Positions 1 to 7,439 of a stretch of DNA of 64,000 bases are shown here, piece after piece; within the stretch, counting starts at the first letter, position 1; the number at the start of each line of letters is the position of its first letter. The notes under the pieces are model-generated. The model ran no database searches, had not been told where the DNA came from, and saw only the letters and a list, made by a program, of their open reading frames with translations. A program made the translations under genes and the position numbers. The stretch covers positions 62,001 to 126,000 of the forward strand of contig NZ_CABFMN010000128.1 in assembly GCF_901875635.1 (NCBI RefSeq), written 5' to 3'. This stretch comes from Xylophilus ampelinus. GTDB lineage: Bacteria > Pseudomonadota > Gammaproteobacteria > Burkholderiales > Burkholderiaceae_C.

Positions 1-1387
1 ACCTCGCCACGTACAGGCGGCCGTCGTCCATGTACTTGTCGCCCGCGGCGAGGCCGCCGCCGACATCGGCCGGGTCCCAGGCCTTGGTGGACACGAACTT
101 GTAGATGTACTCGTTGCGCGAGTCGTCGCCCATGTACCAGACCAGGGGCTTGCCGGCCGCGACCGGGCCGAGGCACGCGCCCTCGTGGCCGAAGCGGCCC
201 AGGGCGGTGCGCTTCTTCGGCGTGCTGCCGGGGGCGAAGGGATCGATCTCGACCACCCAGCCGTAGGTGTTGTGGCCGTTGCGGTAGTCGTCGGTAGCGG
301 TGGCGCCGATGGCCTGCGTGTTCCAGCGGCCGTACTGGTCGTCGGCCGTGTCGGGCGTGACGGTGGCCCACAGCTCGCGGCCGTTGCCGCCCACGCCGTA
401 GCGCGCGAAGGAGGTGGTCTCCTTGGCGGTGCGCGCGGTGTCGCTGGCCGCGATGCGGCGGAAGTAGCCGGCCCAGTTCTCCTCGCAGGTGAGGTAGGTG
501 CCCCAGGGCGTGGTGCCGTTGGCGCAGTTGTTGACCGTGCCGCGGGTCTTGCCGCCGTCGGGCGAGTACCTGGTCTTGAGCATGTCGGTCTTCGCGGCCG
601 GGCCCGAGAAGGCCATCTCGGTCAGCGTGTGCACGCGGCGGTTGAAGGTGGAGTTCTGCTGGTAGCTCCACACGCCCGAGCCGTTCTTGCTCACTTCGAT
701 GACCGACACGCCGTGCAGGAAGAACTCGCGCTGCACTTCGCCGGCCACGGTGCGCACCTGCGCCGCGCCGCTGCCGGTGGTGGTCTGGCCGGTGGGATGC
801 AGGAACAGTGGCGTGATGGCCTCGTGGTTCATCACCAGCAGGCCGCGGTCGGCGGCCGTGGCGCTCCACTTGCCTGCGGCGTCGACGCCGAAGAAGGTCA
901 TGCCGTCGTGGTGGTCGCCGGCACGGCGGTCGTAGGTAGTCGGGTCGTCGCTGCCGTCGTTGGCATAGGCGGGCACGCCGGCGGCGATCGGGTCGCCCAG
1001 GCGGTACAGCACGGTGGCGGTATAGCCGGCCGGGACGGTGACGATATCGGCCAGGCTCTTGGCCACGGCGTTGAACTTCAGTTCGGGCGCAGGCGCTGGC
1101 GAGGGGGCCGGCGCAGGAGCGGGTGCCGGGCTCGGTGCCGGCGCGGGGGCCGGGGCAGGCGCAGGTGCGCCGATGATCGGGAAGCCGCCGCCACCACCAC
1201 CGCCGCCGCCGCAGGCGGTGAGCAGTGCAGCGCCGCCGCTGGCGACGCCGAAGCCCAGCATCCGCCGTCTGCTCAGGCGCGCGGCGATCAGTTCGCCCAT
1301 CGCAGGGCTGGCAGGGTTGTCGGTGGGGTTGTGGCCGATGTCGTCCGGATCGATCGCCGGAGCGCCGAGGCTGTGGGGTGCCTTCAT
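1..1387 (-). CDS. phoX: PhoX-family alkaline phosphatase, Tat-exported, truncated at window edge
   Basis: The reading frame starts with ATG at 1387 and runs off the left edge, so the C-terminus is missing (about 462 residues visible). The N-terminus carries a twin-arginine motif SRRRMLG (residues 39-45), then a hydrophobic stretch ending LLTAC at about residue 59, suggesting Tat export and possibly lipidation. An extreme Ala-Pro linker follows (about residues 70-100). After it come PhoX/DUF839-type sequences such as GDHHDGMTFF, LLVMNHE, NNCANGTTPWGTYLTCEEN and FGHEGACLGP. PhoX enzymes are monomeric calcium-dependent phosphomonoesterases that release phosphate from organic esters in the periplasm. 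The long N-terminal extension ahead of the RR motif (38 residues) is usual for betaproteobacterial PhoX. A Pho box lies just upstream, fitting phosphate-starvation control. Family assignment is confident; substrate range is not visible. Confidence 0.93.
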   Translation of the reverse strand, partial: MKAPHSLGAPAIDPDDIGHNPTDNPASPAMGELIAARLSRRRMLGFGVASGGAALLTACGGGGGGGGGFPIIGAPAPAPAPAPAPSPAPAPAPAPSPAPAPELKFNAVAKSLADIVTVPAGYTATVLYRLGDPIAAGVPAYANDGSDDPTTYDRRAGDHHDGMTFFGVDAAGKWSATAADRGLLVMNHEAITPLFLHPTGQTTTGSGAAQVRTVAGEVQREFFLHGVSVIEVSKNGSGVWSYQQNSTFNRRVHTLTEMAFSGPAAKTDMLKTRYSPDGGKTRGTVNNCANGTTPWGTYLTCEENWAGYFRRIAASDTARTAKETTSFARYGVGGNGRELWATVTPDTADDQYGRWNTQAIGATATDDYRNGHNTYGWVVEIDPFAPGSTPKKRTALGRFGHEGACLGPVAAGKPLVWYMGDDSRNEYIYKFVSTKAWDPADVGGGLAAGDKYMDDGRLYVAR

Positions 1388-1445
1388 GGGATTTGCCTGG
1401 TCAGGTGGGGGTCAGTGGAAAGACCCCGAACCGTAGGCAAGCCGC

Positions 1446-1485
1446 ATGACACGGCCGCGAATGGGATGTGTCAGCGGCGTGACAG
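1446..1485 (-). promoter_or_regulatory. Putative Pho box (PhoB operator) upstream of phoX
   Basis: Read on the minus strand, the site is CTGTCAC, 4 bp, CTGACAC, then after another 15 bp GTGTCAT. The first two heptamers are spaced with the 11-bp period of the PhoB consensus (CTGTCAT-N4-CTGTCAT), and the last one falls on the same 11-bp register (fourth position). It ends about 60 bp upstream of the phoX start. Inference: PhoB-activated phoX promoter. Confidence 0.7.
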
Positions 1486-1508
1486 CGCCCGCTGGGCGCA
1501 GGTGCGCC

Positions 1509-2681
1509 TCAGCGGCGCGCGATGTCGCCCGACGACGGATCGAGTCCGCGCGGCCAGAAGGCCCACAGCCGCAGCGGCTGCTTCATGCGGGCGGCGAAGC
1601 GGCCGGCCTCGGCGCCGGTGCCGGCGAAGAAGTCGGCGCGCACCGAACCGACGATGGCGCTGCCGGTGTCCTGCGCAACCACCAGGCGCTGCAGCTGCGC
1701 GGTGGGCCCACTGGAGGCCAGCCACAGCGGCGTACCGTAGGGAATCGCGTCGCGGTCGACCGCCACCGAACGCCCGGCCGTGAGCGGCACGCCCTGCGCA
1801 CCGCGCGGGCCGAAGGCGGCATCGACCTCGCCCAGCGGCTCCTCGCGGAAGAAGGTGTAGCGCGGGTTGCTCCACAGCATCTGCTGCACGCGCTGCGGGT
1901 TCTGCTGCGCCCAGGCCTTGACGTCCTCGGGCCAGCGGCCGATCGGGCTGACGCCCTGGGCGGCCAGCCACGCCTGCACGCTGCGGTAGCCCTGCTCGTT
2001 GGTGCCGGCGAAGGCCAGACGCACGGTGCGCTGGCGGCCGTCGGGCTCGGTGATGCGCAGGCGGCCCGATCCCTGGATGTGGAGCATGAGCACATCGATG
2101 GGGTCGGCCATCCACGCGATCTCGCGTCCGCGCAGCGCGGCTTGGGCCTGCGGGTCGGTGTCGATCTGCTGGCGCGTGTACCAGGGCTTGCGCGGTGCCC
2201 AGCCGGCCGGCAGGCCGTACAGCGGCACGCCGTGCGTGGCAGTGGGCTGGCGGGTGCCGTCGAAGATGGGCTCGTAGTAGCTGGTGAGCAGCCCTTCCTG
2301 CTGGCCGGCGGGGGATTCGACGCGGTACGGCTGCAACCGCTCCACCATCCACTCGCGCTGCTCCTCGGGCGTGGCGATGGACAGCCGGCGCACGTCGCCG
2401 CACAGCGGCGCGAAGGCGGCGTTGGGACGCTGGCAGTTGGACAGCAGCGCGACCCAGCCGTCGCTCAGGGTGTCTTCCGCGAAGCCCGGCAGTTCGGCCC
2501 AGGTGGCCGGCACCCAGCGGGTCTTGGGATGGGTGAGCGGGCCGCTCAGGGGCGGCAGCGGCGCCGGCTCGGTGGGCGTGGGCGAAGGCTGGGGCACGCG
2601 CACCGGCGGCCCGGAAGAGCAGCCCACCACCATTGCTACGATCGCGACGGCGGCGGCCAGCCCCCAACTTCTTTTGCTCAT
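1509..2681 (-). CDS. mltA: Membrane-bound lytic murein transglycosylase A
   Basis: A 390-residue lipoprotein: hydrophobic signal then VVGC with the lipidated Cys at about residue 21, then a Pro-rich linker. The MltA domain follows, with LTSYYEPIFDG and LHIQGSGR, and a C-terminal 3D domain containing AIPYGTPLWLA and the catalytic-Asp segment VAQDTGSAIVG. MltA cleaves peptidoglycan between MurNAc and GlcNAc, forming 1,6-anhydro-MurNAc, from the inner face of the outer membrane. The ATG at 2681 was chosen because it immediately precedes the lipoprotein signal; longer extensions in the same frame are GC-rich shadow sequence across the downstream lipoprotein gene. The start codon overlaps the start codon of a divergent small membrane protein. 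Confidence 0.95.
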   Translation of the reverse strand: MSKRSWGLAAAVAIVAMVVGCSSGPPVRVPQPSPTPTEPAPLPPLSGPLTHPKTRWVPATWAELPGFAEDTLSDGWVALLSNCQRPNAAFAPLCGDVRRLSIATPEEQREWMVERLQPYRVESPAGQQEGLLTSYYEPIFDGTRQPTATHGVPLYGLPAGWAPRKPWYTRQQIDTDPQAQAALRGREIAWMADPIDVLMLHIQGSGRLRITEPDGRQRTVRLAFAGTNEQGYRSVQAWLAAQGVSPIGRWPEDVKAWAQQNPQRVQQMLWSNPRYTFFREEPLGEVDAAFGPRGAQGVPLTAGRSVAVDRDAIPYGTPLWLASSGPTAQLQRLVVAQDTGSAIVGSVRADFFAGTGAEAGRFAARMKQPLRLWAFWPRGLDPSSGDIARR

Positions 2682-2805
2682 GAGCCTGATTTTGCTTGAA
2701 GCCCTCGCGGCACTCGTGGTCCTTGTCCTCATCGTCTGGTGGACGATGTTCCATGGCCGCAAGGGCGGCGAGCTGCCTTCCGACGAGGACGACGAGCGGC
2801 GCTGA
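2680..2805 (+). CDS. Predicted 41-residue single-pass membrane protein
   Basis: An ATG at 2680 (sharing two bases with the divergent mltA ATG, CATG) opens a 41-codon frame. Residues 2-23 form one hydrophobic helix rich in Leu and Val ending VWWTMF, followed by a basic GRK and an acidic tail ELPSDEDDERR. This is the layout of a small inner-membrane protein with a charged cytoplasmic or periplasmic tail. The frame lies almost entirely outside mltA, so it is not a shadow of it. There is no clear Shine-Dalgarno sequence, so it may be leaderless or not translated. I do not recognise a family; role unknown. Confidence 0.5.
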   Translation: MSLILLEALAALVVLVLIVWWTMFHGRKGGELPSDEDDERR

Positions 2806-3116
2806 GGCTGTTCGACGGCGCCGCGCCCCGGGCCTACGCGGACCTGTCGGACGGCATGCCGCGCGCAGGTGCGCACGGGCCGCGCACCGCGTTCCGACGG
2901 GGCCGAGTTTGCTATATTTTTAATAGCATACAGTCCAGTACGGACAAGGGCTCCGGCTTCATCGACATCCTGCAGACTGTCACTTCCGGATACGGAACCG
3001 GCCCTGCTTTCGCTTCTCATAATGGCCTTCGCAGCGCGCGCCGGATGGCCCGGCGCCGTGCGCGGCCCGCATGCGCCAACCGGCGGCGGCCTCACCATCC
3101 AAAGGAGCGAAATCCA
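2806..3116. other. Intergenic region upstream of yiaD-like gene, with an AT-rich palindrome
   Basis: This gap is GC-rich except for an AT-rich island at 2909-2928 containing GCTAT-N7-ATAGC (2911-2927). The island could hold the promoter of the downstream lipoprotein gene (TATATT at 2913), with no convincing -35 box. The palindrome resembles the left hairpin of the dispersed repeat found elsewhere in the window, but the right half is not recognisable. No gene is seen. Confidence 0.35.
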
Positions 3117-3770
3117 ATGAAAACCCAACTCGTCCTCTGCACCTCGGCCCTCGCGGTCGCCCTGACCGGCTGCGCCGGCATGTCCGACACGCAACGCAAC
3201 GTCGGCGTCGGTGCCGGCGCGGGCGCCCTGGGCGGCGCGGCCATCGGTGCGGCCACCGGCAACAGCCGCAGTGCGGCGGCCGGCGCGGCGATCGGCGCCG
3301 GCGTGGGCGCCCTCGGCGGCTACCTGTGGTCGCAGCGCATGGAAGCGCAGAAGCGCCAGATGGAGCAGGCCACGCAGGGCACCGGCATCGCCGTGTCGCA
3401 GACGGCGAACAACGAGCTGAAGCTGGCGATCCCGAGCGATGCCGGCTTCGACACCGGCCGCGCCAACATCAAGCCACAGCTGGCCAGCGTGCTCGACCAG
3501 TTCGCGGCGGGCCTGCGCAACAACCCGAACGCCGAGGTGTCCATCATCGGGCACACCGACAGCACCGGCACCGACGCCATCAACAACCCGCTGTCGCTGG
3601 AGCGCGCGGCCAGCACGCGCGACTTCCTGGTCGCCCGCGGCGTGCCGACGCAGGCCATCCGCATCGACGGCCGCGGCTCGCGCGAGCCGGTCGCCGACAA
3701 CGCCACCGACGCCGGCCGGGCGAAGAACCGGCGGGTCGAGATCTACGTGGGCGAACGCGCACCGCGCTGA
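3117..3770 (+). CDS. OmpA-family (YiaD-like) outer-membrane lipoprotein
   Basis: A 217-residue lipoprotein with signal peptide ending LTGC (Cys about residue 19). Then comes a long Gly/Ala zipper (residues about 29-75, repeated GAGAGALGGAA-type segments), which in this family forms a membrane-associated glycine zipper. The C-terminal OmpA domain (about 100-210) has the peptidoglycan-binding signature: IPSDAGFDTGRANI, IIGHTDSTG, NNPLSLERA and GRAKNRRVEI. It is expected to tether the outer membrane to peptidoglycan non-covalently. The start at 3117 has an excellent ribosome-binding site AAAGGAG at 3100-3106. It is monocistronic, and converges on the response-regulator gene 12 bp further on. Confident as a family; the exact YiaD equivalence is inferred. 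Confidence 0.92.
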   Translation: MKTQLVLCTSALAVALTGCAGMSDTQRNVGVGAGAGALGGAAIGAATGNSRSAAAGAAIGAGVGALGGYLWSQRMEAQKRQMEQATQGTGIAVSQTANNELKLAIPSDAGFDTGRANIKPQLASVLDQFAAGLRNNPNAEVSIIGHTDSTGTDAINNPLSLERAASTRDFLVARGVPTQAIRIDGRGSREPVADNATDAGRAKNRRVEIYVGERAPR

Positions 3771-3782
3771 TCGGAGGGCCGA

Positions 3783-4421
3783 TCAGGCGCCGTCGTCGAC
3801 GCCCCGCAGCAGGTTGGCCAGCTCGACCGCGGACTTGACCTCCATCTTGTCGAACACGCGCGCGCGGTGGACCTCCACCGTGCGCACGCTGATGGCGAGT
3901 TCGTCGGCGATCAGCTTGTTGGGCAGGCCCGCGACCACGCGGCGCATCACCTCGCGCTCGCGCTCAGTCAGTTCGGCGACGCGGCGCGTGATCTGCTGGC
4001 GCTGGCGCCGTTCGTCGATGGCGCGCTGCGACTGCACGAGCGCCTGCTCGATGCGGTCGACCAGCGCGTTGTCCGAGAAGGGCTTCTCGCAGAAGTCGAA
4101 GGCGCCGCGCTTGACGGCATCGACGGCTGTCGGCACGTCGGCATGGCCGGTGAGAAAGATGACGGGCATCTCCGCCAGCTGGCTGCGCTCGGCCAGGCGG
4201 TCGAACAGCACCAGGCCGCTGGTGCCGGGCATGCGCACGTCCAGCAGCAGGCAGCGCGGCTGCTCGCGGCCGGGGTTCTCCGAGAGCCGCTGCTCGAAGG
4301 CTTCGGCGCTGGCGTAGTGCTCGCTCGACAGGCGGCGCGAGCGCAACAGCCAGGCCAGGGCCTCGCGCACGCTGGCGTCGTCGTCGACGATGAAGATCAG
4401 GGCATCGATCAGGGGTTGCAT
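3783..4421 (-). CDS. FixJ/DctR-type LuxR-family response regulator
   Basis: A 212-residue regulator. The receiver domain (about 8-125) has the acidic pocket VDDD, phospho-acceptor Asp in LLLDVRMPG, Thr in FLTGHAD and the conserved Lys in CEKPFSD. A short linker leads to a LuxR/FixJ helix-turn-helix (about 145-205) with LTEREREVMRRVVAG, KLIADELAIS and VRTVEVHRARV. It is 11 bp downstream of the sensor kinase gene and co-oriented, so the two form a two-component operon. The pairing of a FixJ-like regulator with a PAS-containing kinase of this type is typical of DctS/DctR C4-dicarboxylate sensing systems, but no dicarboxylate transporter lies in the window, so the stimulus is not established. Confidence 0.93.
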   Translation of the reverse strand: MQPLIDALIFIVDDDASVREALAWLLRSRRLSSEHYASAEAFEQRLSENPGREQPRCLLLDVRMPGTSGLVLFDRLAERSQLAEMPVIFLTGHADVPTAVDAVKRGAFDFCEKPFSDNALVDRIEQALVQSQRAIDERRQRQQITRRVAELTEREREVMRRVVAGLPNKLIADELAISVRTVEVHRARVFDKMEVKSAVELANLLRGVDDGA

Positions 4422-4432
4422 CCGCTCGTCTT

Positions 4433-6598
4433 TCAGGAAAGCTGGGCCTGGCCGCCGTCCAGCCGCGCCGCGGGCTCGGCCACCGGCAGCGTGAAGCGGA
4501 AGACGGTGCCGTGCGGCCGGTTGGACTCGTACAGCAGCACGCCGCCGTGCTGCTCGACCACCGTGCGGCACAGGCTCAGGCCCAGGCCCATGCCGTCGGG
4601 CCGCGTGGTGAAGAAGGGGGTGAACAGGCGCGCCGCGACCTCGTCGTCGATGCCACAGCCCAGGTCGGCCACCGAGAAGGCCAGCCAGCGCCGCACGTCG
4701 CTGCCGGCCTCGCCGCCGTGCGCGCTCACCGGCCCTTCGGCGCGGCGCACCTGCAGGGTGAGCACGCGGTCCGACCGGTCCGCGCGGTCCATGGCCTGCA
4801 TGCCGTTGCGCGCCAGATTCAGCAGCACCTGCTCGACCAGCGTGCGATCGCAGAACACCGGCGGCAGGCGCGGCTCGACGTCGAGCACCAGCTGCACGCC
4901 GAGCTTGTGCGCCTGCAGCCGCACCAGCGGCATCACGGCCTCGAGCAGCGCGGCCGGCTGGGCGCGCTCGCGCGCACGGTCGCGCCGCCGCACGAAGTCG
5001 TGCACGCTGCGGATCACCTGGCCCGCGCGGTCGGCCTGCTCGGCGATGCGCCGCATGGCCATGGCGATGTCGTCGCGGTCGACGGGCGTCACCTCGCCCG
5101 GCGCCGCCAGCAGGTTCATCGAGCCGCTGGCATAGCTGGCGATGGCCGCCAGCGGCTGCGTGAGCTCGTGGCTCATGAGCGAGGCCATCTCGCCCACCGT
5201 GGCCAGGCGCGCGCTGGCCTGCAGGCGCTCCTGGCTGGCGCGCGACATTTCCTCGATGCGGCGCTGCTCGCTGATGTCGATGAAGGCGCTCATCCAGCCG
5301 GTCTGCACGCGCTGGGCGTTGATCAGCGGCGCCTCGAAGATCAGCACCGGGAAACGCTTGCCGTCCTTGCGCTGGAACACCGATTCGAAGCCCTCGCGCG
5401 CCGTGCCGCCGCTGGCCTGCCGCTGGCGCTGGCGCTGGCGGTACTCGTGCGCCAGTTCGGCGGGCCAGTAGGGCACGTCGCTCGAGGTGCCGAGCAGTTC
5501 CTCGGCACTGAAGCCGACCATCTCGCAGAACGCAGGATTGACGTAGGTGATGCGGCCCTGCAGGTCGCGCGCGCGCAGGCCGGTGATGACCGAGTCCTCC
5601 ATGGCCTTGCGGAAGGCCAGCGCGTCGGAGAGGTTGTCCTCGGCAGCGACGCGGCGGCGCGTGTCGCGCGCCAGCAGCACCAGCACCGACACCAGCGCGA
5701 TCGACATGGCCGTGACCAGGCCGGTCAGCACGTTGGGGAACAGGTCGGGCGCAGCGCGCCAGCCGTCGACACGCAGCACCAGCGCGTTGCCGGGCAGGTC
5801 GAGCAGCTGCTGCGCGGTGAACACGCGGTTGCCCAGGCGCCGCGCGGTGCCCAGGCTCACGAGGCGGGTGCCGTCGGTCTCGGTCAGCGAGACCTCCTGG
5901 CCGCGCATCAATGCCGGCCCCAGCAGCTCGTTGAGCATGGCACGCAGCGAGTAGGTGGCGACCAGGAAGCCGCCGTCCTCCAGCGGCAGGCAGCTTTCCA
6001 TGGCCTCGATGCCGCCGGCCATGCCGGCGGGGTGTATCAGCGGCACGTAGTGGCTGGGCGAGTAGGCGATGCCGCGCAGGCGGCGCGCACCTGTGCAGGC
6101 GAGCGCCACGTCGGTCTGCGCCTCGGCGCGCGTGGCGAGGTCGAACACCGAGGCGCGAAAGGGCGTGTCGACGGCGCGCAGCAGGCGCATATCGGCGGCG
6201 CGCCATTCGATGCGCAGCCACTCGCGGTGACGGCGCAGCAGCTCGGCCGCGGCCGCCGCCTGGGCGGCCTCGTCCGGCAGGGCCTGCAACGCCTGCAGGT
6301 CCTGCACGTTGCGCGCCAGACCGGCGCGCACGTCGGCCACCGCGTCGGCGGTGTCGCGGTCCAGCCGCGTCTGCACCTGCTCCACCTCGTGCCGCCCGGC
6401 CAGCCAGACCACCGTGACCAGCAGCGCCAACACCAGCACCGCGAGCAGCACCCACAGGAACCAGCGGCGCCACAGCGAGCGCAGCGCGCGCCAGCTGCGC
6501 TTCCAGGGCGGCACGGCGGGCGCCGCGGGCACCGGCGGCGGCAGGGGCACGGCGCCGGTGTCGACCGGCGCGGCGTGTGCGGGAAGGGTGGCGCTCAT
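4433..6598 (-). CDS. DctS-like PAS sensor histidine kinase
   Basis: A 721-residue inner-membrane kinase. After a Pro-rich cytoplasmic head there is a membrane helix (about 46-66), a periplasmic sensor region (about 67-285) and a second helix (about 290-312). A PAS domain follows (about 330-450; VNPAFCEMVGFSAEELLG, MSAFIDISEQRRIEE). The HisKA box contains the phospho-acceptor His in MSHELTQPLAAI and the HATPase domain contains NLARNGMQA, DLGCGID and DGMGLGLSLCR. HELTQPLAAI is characteristic of the FixL/DctB/DctS kinase group. It probably phosphorylates the FixJ-type regulator encoded 11 bp downstream. The gene begins 25 bp after the nitrilase-family gene, so it may be the distal part of the yhdP operon. 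Confidence 0.92.
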   Translation of the reverse strand: MSATLPAHAAPVDTGAVPLPPPVPAAPAVPPWKRSWRALRSLWRRWFLWVLLAVLVLALLVTVVWLAGRHEVEQVQTRLDRDTADAVADVRAGLARNVQDLQALQALPDEAAQAAAAAELLRRHREWLRIEWRAADMRLLRAVDTPFRASVFDLATRAEAQTDVALACTGARRLRGIAYSPSHYVPLIHPAGMAGGIEAMESCLPLEDGGFLVATYSLRAMLNELLGPALMRGQEVSLTETDGTRLVSLGTARRLGNRVFTAQQLLDLPGNALVLRVDGWRAAPDLFPNVLTGLVTAMSIALVSVLVLLARDTRRRVAAEDNLSDALAFRKAMEDSVITGLRARDLQGRITYVNPAFCEMVGFSAEELLGTSSDVPYWPAELAHEYRQRQRQRQASGGTAREGFESVFQRKDGKRFPVLIFEAPLINAQRVQTGWMSAFIDISEQRRIEEMSRASQERLQASARLATVGEMASLMSHELTQPLAAIASYASGSMNLLAAPGEVTPVDRDDIAMAMRRIAEQADRAGQVIRSVHDFVRRRDRARERAQPAALLEAVMPLVRLQAHKLGVQLVLDVEPRLPPVFCDRTLVEQVLLNLARNGMQAMDRADRSDRVLTLQVRRAEGPVSAHGGEAGSDVRRWLAFSVADLGCGIDDEVAARLFTPFFTTRPDGMGLGLSLCRTVVEQHGGVLLYESNRPHGTVFRFTLPVAEPAARLDGGQAQLS

Positions 6599-6623
6599 GC
6601 GGCCCCTGAAGTCGGCCGCTCGC

Positions 6624-7439
6624 TCACAACACGCGGTGCGTCAACGCCGGCAACTGGGCTCGGCATTCGTCCAGGCGGGAGGCATCGAGCTCGGCCAGCA
6701 CCACGCCCTCGCCCGTGGCGCGCTGCGCGACGATGCTGCCCCAGGGGTCGGCCACCAGCGTCTGGCCCCAGGTCTGGCGGCCGTTCTCGTGGGTGCCGCC
6801 CTGCGCGGGCGCAGCGACCCAGGCCAGGTTCTCGATGGCGCGGGCGCGCAGCAGCGTCTCCCAGTGCGCCATGCCGGTGGTGCGGGTGAAGGCGCTGGGC
6901 ACCAGCAGCAGGTCGGCGCCTTCGCGGGCCAGCGCGCGGTACAGCTCGGGAAAGCGCAGGTCGTAGCAGACCGACAGGCCCACGCGCCAGCGGCGGCCGT
7001 CGCGCGAGGGGAGCTCGAACACCACGGGCTGCGCGCCCGGCGCGATGACGCGCGCCTCGTCGTAGCGCTCGCGGCCGTTGTCGAAGCAGAAGAGGTGGAT
7101 CTTGTCGTAGCGCGCCACGCAGTCGCCCTCGGGCGACCAGGCGAAGGAGGTGTTGTAAACGTGCGCCTCGTCGGGCGCCTGCAGCGGCAGCGTGCCGCCG
7201 ACGATCCACAGGCCGAGCGAGCGCGCCCGCTCGGCCAGGAAGCGCTGCACCGGGCCGTCGCCGGGCGGCTCGCGCAGTGCGAGCTTGTCGGTGTCCTTGC
7301 GGCCCATCATGCAGAAGTACTCGGGCAGGGCGGCGAGTTCGGCGCCCGCGGCAGCGGCCTCGGCCAGCAGCGCGCCGGCGTGCTCGAGGTTGGCGTCTCG
7401 GTCGACGCCCGACACCATCTGGATCGCGGCGATCTTCAT
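6624..7439 (-). CDS. Carbon-nitrogen hydrolase (nitrilase superfamily, Nit2/NIT1-like amidase)
   Basis: A 271-residue cytoplasmic enzyme beginning MKIAAIQMVSG. The catalytic triad of the superfamily is visible: Glu in LPEYFC, Lys in YDKIHLF and Cys in LSVCYDLRFPELYR. These sequences fit the Nit branch that hydrolyses deaminated glutathione or omega-amides in metabolite repair. In many betaproteobacteria this gene directly follows yhdP. Here its ATG overlaps the yhdP stop by 4 bp (7436-7439), implying translational coupling. Substrate is inferred from the family only. Confidence 0.9.
   Translation of the reverse strand: MKIAAIQMVSGVDRDANLEHAGALLAEAAAAGAELAALPEYFCMMGRKDTDKLALREPPGDGPVQRFLAERARSLGLWIVGGTLPLQAPDEAHVYNTSFAWSPEGDCVARYDKIHLFCFDNGRERYDEARVIAPGAQPVVFELPSRDGRRWRVGLSVCYDLRFPELYRALAREGADLLLVPSAFTRTTGMAHWETLLRARAIENLAWVAAPAQGGTHENGRQTWGQTLVADPWGSIVAQRATGEGVVLAELDASRLDECRAQLPALTHRVL

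Noticed and set aside
185..1783. Long plus-strand frame over phoX and mltA
   Set aside because: GC-driven shadow frame; composition is Arg/Ala/Gly-rich with no domain, whereas the minus strand encodes clear PhoX and MltA.
2911..2927. GCTAT-N7-ATAGC palindrome as an eleventh repeat copy
   Set aside because: Only the left hairpin resembles the family; the GC arm and GGCTTGAA tail are not recognisable.
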